Positions 34,213 through 43,461 of a stretch of DNA of 64,000 bases are shown here, piece after piece (within the stretch, counting starts at the first letter, position 1; each line of letters starts with the position of its first letter). The notes under the pieces are model-generated. The model saw only the letters and a program-made list of their open reading frames with translations, searched no databases and was not told where the DNA came from. Origin of the DNA: Paenibacillus mesophilus (lineage in GTDB: Bacteria; Bacillota; Bacilli; Paenibacillales; NBRC-103111). The stretch is from the NCBI RefSeq assembly GCF_005938385.1, contig NZ_VCRA01000005.1, positions 248,001 through 312,000 of the forward strand, in the 5' to 3' direction. A program made the position numbers and the translations under genes.

Positions 34213-35574
34213 TCAAGAAGCCGATGCCGGAATTTTTATATGCGTTCCCGCCGCCACTTCATTCGATTGATAGTCCTTGAACAACCATAGCTCGGGAGTG
34301 TCTTTGATTCTCGGGATCGTCAGCTCGAACGAACTGCGGGGAAACCTTCCCGATCTCATATAAAGCCGATTGCCGTCTACCTGAATCGATTCGATGCGGG
34401 CGAACCGGAATCCTCCCTCGTCATAGACGCCGAAATGATCTTTAAACAATCTGCAAGTCTCCGGGTCGATCCGTTTGTTGAACGAGACGATCACTTCGGT
34501 ATCGCTTATCCTTGCCGCTTTAATCGGAAACGGCCGCGACTCGTACATATATCCGCCGATGTGGTATTCATAAGCGGTCCATGAGTCGTATCCCTCCTCT
34601 TTCACCGTCGCCACGAACGCGTTCAGCCAGCTGCGTCCTCGGATCATATTTCTCGCGGAGCCGATATCCGCTTGCACCGCGATCGGAACATTCGGATGAG
34701 CCGTCCGGATTTCTTTCACAAAAGGTTCATAGTTTCGGATGTAATCGGCTCTCAGCTTGCTTTTGGTCCAATCGGGCCAATGGGTTTGCAAAACGTGGAG
34801 GTCCGGCTTCACCTTGTTGATCATCGATACGGCGTCAAGACCTTGCCATTCCCGCAGACGATCGCGCGAATCCAGTCCGTCATCGACGGCAAGCGACCAC
34901 GTGGCTACCGCTATATCGGGACGAACTTCGCGCGCGCCGCCAATTCCGTTAATCATTTGATCGATAAAGCCGTTTACGGCATTCACGCGAAATTTGATCC
35001 ATTTTTGATAAACCGAACTGTTTTTCTTATAATAGTCCGGTGACCGTTGGTTCACAAAATCCGGCATCACGCAGCCGCACTGCGTAAGGAACGCCTGTCT
35101 CGCTAAAGGACCTACATCCCCATATACGCCTCTGCGGATGCCGTCCCACTCGGGAAAATACGGTTCGGCGATTTCTACGCCGTCAAAAGGAAACGCGGCA
35201 AGCAAGTTCGCTATCGCCTTTTTTTTCCACTGCACATACTTATCGCTGAAATAGGAAAATCGCGTATAGCCGTCGTTGCACGGCTTTAGCAGCTCCATTT
35301 GCCATGCCGGCCAATCGTCCGGATACGATTCCGTGGAAAAAGTCCCGTTCCCGAGCACAAGCGCCCAAACGAATATGCCGCGATCTTGTAACGCCCGGAT
35401 CAGCTCGGCCTTCACCTTGTTCTCGTTTACGACGAAATAACGGACGATCCCGTACCCCGCCGCTTCCAATTCCTCGGCTATGCTTTCCGGCGACCGGTTT
35501 TCATAGTAAGGAAATAGCGGATCCAATTGAATGCTCGGACCGTACAACCCGTTCCTCTTGACGCTCGCTTCCAC
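34213..35574 (-). CDS. Putative TIM-barrel glycoside hydrolase-like protein with C-terminal Ig-like part
   Basis: A 453-residue protein. The first 350 residues look like a TIM barrel, with alternating strands such as YGIVRYFVVNENK, GIFVWALVL, FDGVEIAEPYFPEWDG, DIAVATWSLAVDD, DLHVLQTHWPDW and VPIAVQADIGS; the acidic pair in VEIAEP and the aspartate in VQADIG are candidate catalytic residues. The end (about 350-440, VSFNKRIDPETCRLFKDHFGVYD...) resembles a bacterial Ig-like domain. No signal peptide. The start is GTG, 7 bases after GAGGAGGG. The substrate is unknown; a polysaccharide-related role is only an inference. Confidence 0.65.
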   Translation of the reverse strand: MEASVKRNGLYGPSIQLDPLFPYYENRSPESIAEELEAAGYGIVRYFVVNENKVKAELIRALQDRGIFVWALVLGNGTFSTESYPDDWPAWQMELLKPCNDGYTRFSYFSDKYVQWKKKAIANLLAAFPFDGVEIAEPYFPEWDGIRRGVYGDVGPLARQAFLTQCGCVMPDFVNQRSPDYYKKNSSVYQKWIKFRVNAVNGFIDQMINGIGGAREVRPDIAVATWSLAVDDGLDSRDRLREWQGLDAVSMINKVKPDLHVLQTHWPDWTKSKLRADYIRNYEPFVKEIRTAHPNVPIAVQADIGSARNMIRGRSWLNAFVATVKEEGYDSWTAYEYHIGGYMYESRPFPIKAARISDTEVIVSFNKRIDPETCRLFKDHFGVYDEGGFRFARIESIQVDGNRLYMRSGRFPRSSFELTIPRIKDTPELWLFKDYQSNEVAAGTHIKIPASAS

Positions 35575-35656
35575 TACATTACCCTCCTCTCGATTTCCGA
35601 TAATCGGATCGTTCCGCTTGCATCATTTTCCGTTTGCTGCCCCTCACCTCCTTTAT

Positions 35657-35684
35657 ATGCGAATCGCATACCGATTCGCTTTTT
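35657..35684 (+). terminator. Orphan hairpin terminator upstream of ABC-2 operon
   Basis: GCGAATCG-CATAC-CGATTCGC is followed by five T on the plus strand. No plus-strand gene precedes it, so it is either an attenuator in the leader of the ABC operon at 35824 or insulation. On the opposite strand it is next to a strong AAAGGAGGTG sequence. Confidence 0.5.
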
Positions 35685-35823
35685 CCATTATTTTACCATA
35701 ATCCGCTGCAATCCGGTGAAACCGGGGGACTTTTATTTTATTCGAGTTTACTCTTGCCGATCGAACCTGCCTTGATCACAATAAGATGTGCTCCATAAAC
35801 CTAATTAAGGAGGGAATAGGTCA

Positions 35824-36801
35824 GTGATACTTGTTGAAGGATTAACCAAATCGTTCAAAGTCGCCAAACGCTCGACCGGACTTGCGAATGCGGCAAAAGC
35901 ATTGTTCGTCCGCGAGCACAAGATCGTCCAAGCGCTTAACGGCGTCTCGTTCTCCATTCAGCCAGGCGAAATCGTAGGGTATATCGGACCTAACGGCGCC
36001 GGGAAATCGACCACCATAAAGGTCATGAGCGGAATACTCGTCCCGGACAGCGGAACATGCAGCATTCTCGGATACACGCCATGGAAAGACCGCGTACCTT
36101 ATGTGAGAAATATTGGAGTCGTGTTCGGTCAGCGAACGCAGCTTTGGTGGGACGTTCCCGTGATGGACTCCTTCGAGCTGCTTCGGGACATTTACAAAGT
36201 TCCGTCGGCCGAATACAAACAAAATGTGGACTTGCTCGTCGAGACGCTCGAGCTGCAAAGTCTCGTCGGAATGCCTGTCCGTCAATTAAGTCTAGGCCAG
36301 CGCATGCGCTGCGAAATCGCCGCTTCGCTTCTGCACAGCCCCCAACTATTATTCCTGGACGAACCGACAATCGGTCTCGACGCCATCTCCAAAATAGCCG
36401 TACGGCAATTCATCAAAACGATCAACAAAGAAAAAGGCGTTACCGTTATTTTGACGACTCACGATATGAACGACATCGAAGCGCTGGCTAACCGGATCCT
36501 GCTGATCGGGGGCGGCAGCCTGCTGTACGACGGCAAGCTGAACGAGCTGCGCAGCCGGTTCGGCACCCGCAAGTCGATCACGATCGATTACCGGGAGACG
36601 GAAGACCGGTTAGACATACCAGGAACCGAGCCGCTTTCCTGGTCACCGGAACGGGCAATTCTTAGCGTAGACACGGAGCAGGTCATGATCTCCGACGTCA
36701 TCGCCCAATTGTCCGCCCGGGTGGAGCTGCTGGATGTGGCCGTCGAATCGCAGCCGATCGAAGATATTATCGTTCAGCTGTATAAGGAGTACCGGATATG
36801 A
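35824..36801 (+). CDS. ABC-2 type exporter ATPase
   Basis: A 325-residue ATPase. Walker A is GPNGAGKST (near residue 58), the signature is LSLGQRMRCEIAASLLH and Walker B is LLFLDEPTIGLD. The N-terminal extension (KSFKVAKRSTGLANAAKALFVREHKIVQALNGVSF) and the two PF06182-type permeases behind it mark the subgroup of exporters with this permease family. The start is GTG, about 10 bases after AAGGAGG. It overlaps the next gene by 4 bases (ATGA). The transported compound is unknown. Confidence 0.88.
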   Translation: MILVEGLTKSFKVAKRSTGLANAAKALFVREHKIVQALNGVSFSIQPGEIVGYIGPNGAGKSTTIKVMSGILVPDSGTCSILGYTPWKDRVPYVRNIGVVFGQRTQLWWDVPVMDSFELLRDIYKVPSAEYKQNVDLLVETLELQSLVGMPVRQLSLGQRMRCEIAASLLHSPQLLFLDEPTIGLDAISKIAVRQFIKTINKEKGVTVILTTHDMNDIEALANRILLIGGGSLLYDGKLNELRSRFGTRKSITIDYRETEDRLDIPGTEPLSWSPERAILSVDTEQVMISDVIAQLSARVELLDVAVESQPIEDIIVQLYKEYRI

Positions 36802-37601
36802 AGCCATATTGGTCCGTATTGAAGCTCCGTCTGCTAAACGGGATGCAGTATCGTTCGGCGGCACTCGCCGGAGTGGCGACCCAATTTTTTTTCGGGTTTA
36901 TGCATATTATGGTCTTTATAGCCTTTTACAGCATGTCGTCGGGCGAGCCACCGATGACTTTGCAGGAGCTGACTACTTATACTTGGCTGAAGCAAGCATT
37001 TCTGGCTTTTGTTGTTCTATGGTTCCGCGACAACGAACTGTTCCAGCTTATTTCAACGGGGAATATCGCATATGAGCTGTGCCGTCCGACCGGCATATAC
37101 GGGTTTTGGTATGCCAAGCTGCTGGCGCAGCGGCTATCAAGCGCAATTTTGCGCTGCTTTCCGATTTTGGCCGTCGCTTTCTTTTTGCCGGACCCTTACC
37201 GATTGACGCTGCCGCCCGATGGCTCCGCATTTCTGTTATTCGTCGCCGCCCTTCTTCTCGGCTTGATGCTTCTTGTGGCGATATCGATGTTTATTTATAT
37301 TTCCGTATTCATCACGCTATCGCCAATGGGCTCCTTGCTTCTATTCAGCTTGATCGGGGATTTATTCGCCGGCTTGCTTCTGCCGATCCCCCTCATGCCC
37401 TCTTGGCTGCAAAGTATCGCTTATGTCTTGCCGTTTCGGCTGACCGCGGATTTTCCGTTCCGCGTCTATTCGGGGCATATTCCCCAGAGCGAAGCTCTTG
37501 TCGGGATCGTAACGCAGCTCGGCTGGCTGTTCCTGCTCGTCTGGCTCGGCAGATTTGCCTTGAGCAAGGCGCTGCGAAGAGTCGTCGTACAGGGAGGTTG
37601 A
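36798..37601 (+). CDS. ABC-2 exporter permease, first (PF06182 family)
   Basis: A 267-residue membrane protein with about six segments. It opens with MKPYWSVLKLRLLNGMQYRSAALAGVATQFFFGF, the typical N-terminus of ABC2_membrane_6 permeases, and carries ISTGNIAYELCRPTGIYGFWYAKLLAQRL near residues 83-111. It should pair with the second permease and the ATPase. Its start lies inside the ATPase stop (ATGA). Confidence 0.85.
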   Translation: MKPYWSVLKLRLLNGMQYRSAALAGVATQFFFGFMHIMVFIAFYSMSSGEPPMTLQELTTYTWLKQAFLAFVVLWFRDNELFQLISTGNIAYELCRPTGIYGFWYAKLLAQRLSSAILRCFPILAVAFFLPDPYRLTLPPDGSAFLLFVAALLLGLMLLVAISMFIYISVFITLSPMGSLLLFSLIGDLFAGLLLPIPLMPSWLQSIAYVLPFRLTADFPFRVYSGHIPQSEALVGIVTQLGWLFLLVWLGRFALSKALRRVVVQGG

Positions 37602-37605
37602 CGCG

Positions 37606-38388
37606 ATGGTGCTCTATTTCAAATATTTGCTAATCTTGTTCAAATCCCAGATGCAGTACCGGACTTCGTTCTGGCTGTTGTCGATCGGCCAATTTTTCAT
37701 CCCGTTCTCGGTGTTCGCCGGTCTATATTTTTTGTTCGAACGGTTCGGCCAGATTCAGGGATGGAGCTTTTCCGAAGTCGCCCTTTCCTTCGGGGTGATT
37801 CATATGGCGTTTGCCATCAGCGAATGCTTCGCCAGGGGCTTCGATGCCTTCTCCAGCCTCGTGGCCGGCGGAGATTTCGACCGTCTGCTGGTACGTCCGA
37901 GAAGCACCGTCGTGCAAGTGATGGGCTCCAAATTCGAATTTACCCGGTTCGGCAGGCTCGCCCAGAGCTTGATTGTTCTCTTATGGGCGATTAGCAGTCT
38001 ACCCATCGAATGGACGGCTTTGAAAATCGTAACGCTTCTGCTTATGATCGCAAGCGGCGTTTTTATTTTCACCGGAATTTTCATGCTGGCGGCGACGCTG
38101 TGCTTCTGGACGATTCAAGGGCTGGAGGTGGCTAACATTTTTACGGACGGCGGACGGGAAATGGCTCAATATCCGCTGAACATTTATCAGGAGTGGGTAA
38201 CGCGATTTTTTACGTTCGTTATTCCGTTCGGGTGCGTCAACTATTTGCCTTTGCTTTATTTGCTGGGTAAAACCGACGGCAGCGGCGTACTGTATATGCT
38301 CGCGCCTGTCGCAGGCATTCTTTTCATCCTTCCCTGCTTACTCGTTTGGCATCTTGGGGTAAAACACTACCGGTCTACGGGGTCTTGA
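37606..38388 (+). CDS. ABC-2 exporter permease, second (PF06182 family)
   Basis: A 260-residue membrane protein of the same family as its neighbour but clearly different in sequence. Diagnostic is the loop CFARGFDAFSSLVAGGDFDRLLVRPRSTVVQVMGSKFEFTRFGRLAQ (about 73-118). It begins 4 bases after the first permease and the operon ends at a strong terminator. Confidence 0.85.
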   Translation: MVLYFKYLLILFKSQMQYRTSFWLLSIGQFFIPFSVFAGLYFLFERFGQIQGWSFSEVALSFGVIHMAFAISECFARGFDAFSSLVAGGDFDRLLVRPRSTVVQVMGSKFEFTRFGRLAQSLIVLLWAISSLPIEWTALKIVTLLLMIASGVFIFTGIFMLAATLCFWTIQGLEVANIFTDGGREMAQYPLNIYQEWVTRFFTFVIPFGCVNYLPLLYLLGKTDGSGVLYMLAPVAGILFILPCLLVWHLGVKHYRSTGS

Positions 38389-38415
38389 TGTTTTCCAGTT
38401 AAATTTTCGAAGTGG

Positions 38416-38449
38416 AAAAAGGATACCGAAAATCCGGTATCCTTTTTTT
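38416..38449 (+). terminator. Intrinsic terminator after ABC-2 operon
   Basis: GGATACCG-AAAATC-CGGTATCC with seven T behind and five A in front; it closes the ABC operon. Confidence 0.92.
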
Positions 38450-38517
38450 GTACGTATCCGTTTCTCATCCTATTCATCTGCGGTATAATGATTCCATTAA
38501 CCGATGCGAGGTATCCG

Positions 38518-38709
38518 ATGTCCGAATTGCAGCAGCGAGTGGATTGTATGAAATGCCGCCATTACTACATTACATGGGACCCGAAGTTTCCGAAGGGGTG
38601 CAAAGCGTTCGGCTTCAAAACTCATGGCCTTCCAAGCCATACGGTGCTTTCTTCGTCGGGCCAGCCATGCATGAACTTCGAGCCCAAAGGAAAACCGGGC
38701 GGTAAATAA
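38518..38709 (+). CDS. Small conserved four-cysteine protein
   Basis: A 63-residue protein. Cysteines C10, C13, C28 and C51 are arranged as C-x-x-C...C...C and may bind zinc. The middle reads FPKGCKAFGFKTHGLPSHTVLSSSGQPCMNF, a phrase I recall from widely conserved short proteins of unknown function in several phyla. The ATG at 38518 has GAGG 6 bases before it; an earlier ATG at 38488 lacks a site. It follows the ABC operon terminator, so it has its own promoter. Confidence 0.7.
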   Translation: MSELQQRVDCMKCRHYYITWDPKFPKGCKAFGFKTHGLPSHTVLSSSGQPCMNFEPKGKPGGK

Positions 38710-38720
38710 CCCTTATTCGG

Positions 38721-39278
38721 TCAATGATTTCGCGCAGGCAGCACCCTGCGATACTGTTCCGACAAAAAGCTTAAATACTTCCTCAAATATTTCCGGCTGA
38801 TGTAGGCGATCGAACCGACTATGCCGCCGACGACAAGCGAGAAAACCATACTCCACTCATAGGGAACCGATACGCCGGGGGCAACATCCATATTAATCCA
38901 GGAAACCCCGAATGTTCGTATAACACCCGCGAGCAGTATGAGAATCGTACAAAAGCCGAAACCGTATGCGATTGTTGCCAGTACCGGAACGACCATGACG
39001 CTCAACAGCCCGGTCGTGCAATAAAATCCGATCATAGCCAATACTTCGCCGAATGAACGCTTAGAGCCCCGCAGCAAATAATGCTCGTTCCGAAACGCCT
39101 TAGCCAGCTTCTTCGGATCCCCGAGCTTAGTGAGCACGTCCCCTTCCCGTTGACCGTTACTAAGGGCTTCGATAATATGGCTCTCTATTTCCCGGACGGC
39201 GTCAAGCCGTTCTTCCTCCGGCAATTTCCGCAAATGATGTTCCAATTGTTCCAAGTAGGCTCGCGTGAGCGGACTCAT
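38721..39278 (-). CDS. HAAS/DUF1700-family membrane protein
   Basis: A 185-residue protein. Residues 1-65 form the HAAS domain (LEQLEHHLRKLPEEERLDAVREIESHIIEAL...LGDPKKLAKAFRNE), followed by two or three membrane segments (about 80-125 and 137-160) and a basic tail. Such proteins usually follow a PadR regulator, as here. The ATG at 39278 overlaps the PadR stop as ATGA; the longer frame to 39629 is only antisense-phase reading through the padR gene. HAAS proteins are thought to modulate envelope signalling. Confidence 0.85.
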   Translation of the reverse strand: MSPLTRAYLEQLEHHLRKLPEEERLDAVREIESHIIEALSNGQREGDVLTKLGDPKKLAKAFRNEHYLLRGSKRSFGEVLAMIGFYCTTGLLSVMVVPVLATIAYGFGFCTILILLAGVIRTFGVSWINMDVAPGVSVPYEWSMVFSLVVGGIVGSIAYISRKYLRKYLSFLSEQYRRVLPARNH

Positions 39279-39622
39279 GACCGTTCCTCTCCTTTGTTCG
39301 TTTCTAATTGATGGACGGCTCCCGACAGCTTGTTCCACTCCAACGACATCGTGTCGAGCAGCAGCTGCCCGGCCGACGTTAATGTGTAGTATTTGCGTGG
39401 CGGACCGGACTCCGACTCTTTCCAGAACGAGTCGATGTACTTCTCCTTGAGAAGCCGGCGCAGCAGCGGATATAGCGTTCCTTCCGTTACGGCAAGCGAC
39501 TCCCATTGATCCAGAATCGTTACGAGCTCGTAACCGTATCGCGGCTCTCTGCTGATCAGCAGCAAAATGCAATATTCCAATATGCCTCTGCGCACTTGGG
39601 AAGTCCATTCCGACAAGACCAT
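39275..39622 (-). CDS. PadR-family transcriptional regulator
   Basis: A 115-residue winged-helix regulator. RRGILEYCILLLISREPRYGYELVTIL and TEGTLYPLLRRLLKEKYIDSFW...PPRKYYTLTSAGQLLL are the standard PadR phrases. AAAGGGG precedes the ATG. It is coupled to the HAAS protein gene and probably controls its own operon in response to an envelope or drug signal. Confidence 0.9.
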   Translation of the reverse strand: MVLSEWTSQVRRGILEYCILLLISREPRYGYELVTILDQWESLAVTEGTLYPLLRRLLKEKYIDSFWKESESGPPRKYYTLTSAGQLLLDTMSLEWNKLSGAVHQLETNKGEERS

Positions 39623-39769
39623 ACGGCATCCCCTTTCGGTACTAGAATATCACAAGATACTGTGCGTTGCAAGGTACTAGGCGTATATATGTTCATATGC
39701 AGAAAAAAAGGGGAAATCCGAAGATTGTCCCCCATGTAATCCCGATCTGTAGCACTCGTTTCGTTTGTT

Positions 39770-40285
39770 CTATTCGCGGGCCGCTCCGGCCGCTTGCTTC
39801 GCAGCTTCCTCATACAAGACGAGATTGCTTTGAATCCAGGCGATTTGACGGGCTTTGTCGGGATCGAACAACCCTCTGCCATGCGTCTCCGCGCTTTCCG
39901 GTAAATCATCCAACCGGCTGACCGTTGCCCAGTAAAAGACCATATAACTGTCGGGATATGGATATTTGTATTGGGCCGGCTTATCGCCGAGCAGAGTTAT
40001 CTCTTCATAGGCGAGCAATCCGCAACGGTCGACCACCGCACCCGCTTCTTCATACAATTCCCGCTTCATCGCTTCGACCGGCGATTCTCCCGGCTCCAGA
40101 TGACCTCCCGGAATGTCCCAGCCGCGCTCTTTCAGCTGCGTTAAGACAAGCTCATTGCCGAGGAAGGCAAGAACGAATGCGCCGGTAATATGCTTCTCGT
40201 CGGGCAGTTGTGCCGTTACAACCGTTCTGGTCCGATTGGGTTGCGGGATCCCTTGAACGTTATTTTCCGTGCGAACGATACGCAT
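39770..40285 (-). CDS. NUDIX hydrolase
   Basis: A 171-residue NUDIX protein. The box reads GGHLEPGESPVEAMKRELYEEAGA, with the E-E residues that bind the metal. An N-terminal strand region (TAQLPDEKHITGAFVLAFLGNELVLTQL) completes the fold. It hydrolyses a nucleoside diphosphate linked to some group; the substrate is not given by sequence. The ATG at 40285 follows GAGG at 10 bases; a TTG two codons earlier is an alternative. Confidence 0.88.
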   Translation of the reverse strand: MRIVRTENNVQGIPQPNRTRTVVTAQLPDEKHITGAFVLAFLGNELVLTQLKERGWDIPGGHLEPGESPVEAMKRELYEEAGAVVDRCGLLAYEEITLLGDKPAQYKYPYPDSYMVFYWATVSRLDDLPESAETHGRGLFDPDKARQIAWIQSNLVLYEEAAKQAAGAARE

Positions 40286-40309
40286 GAGCAACCATCCTCT
40301 TATACATGA

Positions 40310-40813
40310 CTAGTAGTCCCACACCAGATGTCCTTTTCTCATTTTGGCAATGTAAATGATTTGTCCCGTGTGACTGGGTAAATGTCTGAATTGATGCAAA
40401 AGCATTTCCAGAATCGTGGCTTGATTGTCTAAGGCCCCGTTGAACGCCGGGTAGTTTAAATAAGGCTGCTCCAGTAACTTTTCAGGGTTTGCTTTCATGA
40501 TTTCGAGAACTTGTATGATGCAGTCGTATGATTGGTTTGAAAGCTCCAATGCCTGCTCTTTTGACATTTGCAGACCGCGTTCGAATTCTTTACTCCTGTC
40601 TTCGATATATGGAGCGCCAAAGTACGCGGTATCAAACCATTGACGTACAGCCCCCGAAATGTGTGCTACCAAATTAGCGATGCTGTTGCTCTCGGGCGTA
40701 GGTGAGAATACGATATCCTCGTCAGACAGTTGTTCAAGTACGATGCGAGTCCATTTCTGGTCTGCTTTGTATTTCCTTAATAGAAGGTCGATCACTATAG
40801 TTGAACTGTCCAA
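40310..40813 (-). CDS. DinB-family protein
   Basis: A 167-residue helical-bundle protein of the DinB/YfiT-like group (DUF1572). The metal histidines appear in NLVAHISGAVRQW (about residue 51) and in LLHQFRHLPSHTGQI (about 139-152). Related proteins are metal-dependent and some act as thiol transferases. The frame starts at a TTG with a poor ribosome site; a start a few codons later (GTG at about 40798) is possible. It lies 24 bases upstream of the NUDIX gene on the same strand. Confidence 0.82.
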   Translation of the reverse strand: MDSSTIVIDLLLRKYKADQKWTRIVLEQLSDEDIVFSPTPESNSIANLVAHISGAVRQWFDTAYFGAPYIEDRSKEFERGLQMSKEQALELSNQSYDCIIQVLEIMKANPEKLLEQPYLNYPAFNGALDNQATILEMLLHQFRHLPSHTGQIIYIAKMRKGHLVWDY

Positions 40814-40931
40814 CGCCCTTCACGCTCCCCTATTTTTCTTTAAGGATACCAAACGAATGTTCGTACGTAAAGGGCGATTCGGAAAGTCGTGATTTATTGA
40901 CTCCTTCGCTGCCGTGTGTCGGCTATCGTAC

Positions 40932-42149
40932 TCAACACGGTCGTCCTTCAACGCTGTTTCCTTTTTTTCCGGTACGCTCCCCCATAAGAGGTACTAGCAA
41001 AAGAGCTCCGAGCAGAAACAGAACTGCACTTACCGCAAAAACGATAAAGAGGGACAGCCCGTCTTTCATCGTTCCCGCCACGGACATGCCGATGACCATC
41101 ATGCCCATGAACATGGGCGTCAGAACACCCCCGACCCTTCCGATATAAGCTCCTTCCGTATTTTTCATAATCATCGTATTAATGCCGATATGAATGCATG
41201 GATAAAACAGGCCGTTTAGCATCTGGAACAGCAAAGTGAGCACAACGCTCTCCGACCATCCGAGTCCGGCCGTGCCGAACGTGCTGGCGAACAATCCGAC
41301 GGCTAGAAGCGTTTGCGGCTTCAGCTTCTTGGATAGACCCATAATAAACCCGCCGCCGGCCAGCATAGCCGCGCCGTTGGCCATGAGCAGCCATTGCAGA
41401 AATTGCTTATCCCGGTCCAAATTCTCGACCGCGACGAAGAGCATGAGCGGCTGGATCAAGCCTACGGCCAAACCTGCGACAGCGAAAGTGCCGGCCAACG
41501 TTTTCAGCACCTTATTCGACCATACGTACCGCAATCCATCCTTCAGCTCCCGAGTGAAACTCCGGCTTCCATGAACGGGTTCGGCTTCATCCCGGGGCAA
41601 GCTGGACAGGATGAGCGCGGAACCGGCAAACATAACGATCATCAACGAGAAGGATACGACGATTCCGTACCGCTGATAGGCGAAAGTCCCGATGACCGGT
41701 CCCAAGACCATGAAGATAGCCGCCATCGTCTGAAACATCGCCATAACCCCTTGCAGCTGCTCGGCGGGGACGTGCTGCTTGAACAGCTTCATCGTAGACG
41801 GCTGGGAAAATTGCGACAGGATGGCCGAAATGAATGTCGCAACTAGCAAGGCGTGCCAAGAACCTGTCATGACGACAAGCAGAACGGCCAGCACGGATAA
41901 GGCCGATAAAACATCGCACCATACCATCGTCCGCTTCGGCTGCCATCGGTCGGCGAAAGTCCCTCCGATGATAGCGAACAGAAAGATGGGAGCAAATTCC
42001 GCAACGGAAATGAGCGATACGTAAAGCGGGTCGTTGTTCGTCATATCGGTCACATATAACAGGATTGCGAAGTTTCTGACCCAAATGCCGAGCTGCAGCA
42101 GCATGCGGGACATCATAATCGTTCGGACATAGCGGTTTTTCAGCAGCAT
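40932..42149 (-). CDS. MFS transporter, DHA3-like
   Basis: A 405-residue transporter with about 12 membrane segments. Its N-terminus (MLLKNRYVRTIMMSRMLLQLGIWVRNFAILLYV) and the loop GGTFADRWQPKRTMVWCDVLSAL are typical of the EntS/DHA3 drug-exporter group. The ATG at 42149 follows GGAGTG; an upstream ATG at 42173 has no site. An AT-rich stretch upstream (42175-42235) should hold the promoter. Substrate is unknown. Confidence 0.85.
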   Translation of the reverse strand: MLLKNRYVRTIMMSRMLLQLGIWVRNFAILLYVTDMTNNDPLYVSLISVAEFAPIFLFAIIGGTFADRWQPKRTMVWCDVLSALSVLAVLLVVMTGSWHALLVATFISAILSQFSQPSTMKLFKQHVPAEQLQGVMAMFQTMAAIFMVLGPVIGTFAYQRYGIVVSFSLMIVMFAGSALILSSLPRDEAEPVHGSRSFTRELKDGLRYVWSNKVLKTLAGTFAVAGLAVGLIQPLMLFVAVENLDRDKQFLQWLLMANGAAMLAGGGFIMGLSKKLKPQTLLAVGLFASTFGTAGLGWSESVVLTLLFQMLNGLFYPCIHIGINTMIMKNTEGAYIGRVGGVLTPMFMGMMVIGMSVAGTMKDGLSLFIVFAVSAVLFLLGALLLVPLMGERTGKKGNSVEGRPC

Positions 42150-42250
42150 AAACACTCCTCCATAAACAAACATTATATAGTTTCGTTTGTTTTACAGTAG
42201 ATATAATATATTTTTGTCTATTTATTTGTCAACACAAAAATAAATAAGCA

Positions 42251-42276
42251 CAAAAAAGCTCCGCATGAGCGGAGCT
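42251..42276 (-). terminator. Intrinsic terminator
   Basis: AGCTCCGC-TCAT-GCGGAGCT followed by TTTTTTG on the minus strand, 35 bases after the stop of the gene at 42311. Confidence 0.9.
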
Positions 42277-42310
42277 TGAGTAGAACCTATATAGTATTCC
42301 TATTCAACTT

Positions 42311-43369
42311 TTACTCTCTTCCAAACTTCTTCATCGTTATAAACTGGCTTAACTCCCCCGTTTTGCCGTATTCGTACACAAATTCATGCCCGATCGGTAT
42401 TTCTTTGTTAAATAGTGTGACGGGACCCTGTTCAACCTTGTAAGAGATTGGATGTGGAATTTTGTACCATTGGCCGTTTGCGGAGATTTGTCCTCTGCTT
42501 AACAGTTGTTCCACGGTACACTCGTATTCCCGCTCCTCTTGTGTGATTGGTCGGTCCTTCCAGAAAGCTCTCAAATTCTCGATCTCGCGCTCCCAACACC
42601 CATTCTCTTTAAAATCTTCTATCTTCGTAGAGGCTGTCGCCCTCCAAACCTCCTTGGAATCGAGCTTGCTTTTCCGTAATGATAACAACGGATTTTGAAT
42701 TAACAGGTGAGGAGCTTTCAAACCTTGAGCGACCAACATGTAATGGGGCAACGCTTTCCAATAATGCGCCGCGGCGTTTTGAATCGTTTCCTCGGCTATT
42801 TTCTTGCCGGGAAGAGAACCCGTAAGCGCATCACCCGACTCTTTGTGCGTTCTGGCCGCCTCGTACTGCAAAATCGCCGCTCTGTACAAATCCCCGTCCA
42901 AGCGCGCGAGCTCTACATCATGAGCGACCAGTTTCTCCATTTCCGAAGCGGCGCGGCGCAGCCCGGCCAAATGGGAGTCGGGGACGGAACCCGTTCCAAT
43001 CCCCGGTGACACAAGAACAACCGGAAGGGGATAAGTGACTGTATGTGCAAATGCTGCTTCTTGCCTTGCGGCCACGAGAAGCTCCGGTATTTTCCCGTAC
43101 CACTCGTCCGCCAGCTCATGCGTAATAGGAGGTACCGGTCCGGCACCTCCTTCCGATTTGGGGAATCCTTCGCCAAGCAAAGCATCGGCCATCGTTTGGA
43201 AGCTTCTGGCCGCCTGCAAATAGGCAAGCGCAAGCGGATTACCGCAATTGTCCAGCTCCGCATGGACGACAAACACTTGATGGCCTATCTTGCTATAGCT
43301 TTCCAGATGCTCATCCGGACAGTTTTTGTCTCCAGTAAATGTCTTGCGAATCCATTCCAACAATCCCAC
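42311..43369 (-). CDS. Unrecognised 352-residue soluble protein
   Basis: I do not recognise this protein. It starts at GTG, 8 bases after GGAGG. The first 215 residues are helical and alanine-rich with repeat-like phrases (LALAYLQAARSFQTMADALLGEGF and AAILQYEAARTHKESGDALTGSL), which suggests an internal duplication of a helical repeat, as in TPR-like folds. The C-terminal third (about 225-352) is richer in strands and charged residues, ending TLFNKEIPIGHEFVYEYGKTGELSQFITMKKFGRE. No signal peptide or membrane segment. It is monocistronic with its own terminator. Confidence 0.65.
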   Translation of the reverse strand: MGLLEWIRKTFTGDKNCPDEHLESYSKIGHQVFVVHAELDNCGNPLALAYLQAARSFQTMADALLGEGFPKSEGGAGPVPPITHELADEWYGKIPELLVAARQEAAFAHTVTYPLPVVLVSPGIGTGSVPDSHLAGLRRAASEMEKLVAHDVELARLDGDLYRAAILQYEAARTHKESGDALTGSLPGKKIAEETIQNAAAHYWKALPHYMLVAQGLKAPHLLIQNPLLSLRKSKLDSKEVWRATASTKIEDFKENGCWEREIENLRAFWKDRPITQEEREYECTVEQLLSRGQISANGQWYKIPHPISYKVEQGPVTLFNKEIPIGHEFVYEYGKTGELSQFITMKKFGRE

Positions 43370-43461
43370 TTTATGTTCCTCCGCACTCTTATTTCTTATT
43401 TACATAGTACGTTAGAACTAGCGGATTGTTTCGATAGATTGCTAGGAAGAGAAAATTGAAA

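Noticed and set aside
35585..35635. Small leader peptide upstream of the 453-residue TIM-barrel gene
   Set aside because: A frame of about 15 codons exists, but the strong AAAGGAGGTG is about 20 bases from its ATG, too far for initiation.
38721..39629. 302-codon reading of the HAAS gene
   Set aside because: The first 117 codons lie inside padR in another phase; the ATGA-coupled start at 39278 fits the family length.
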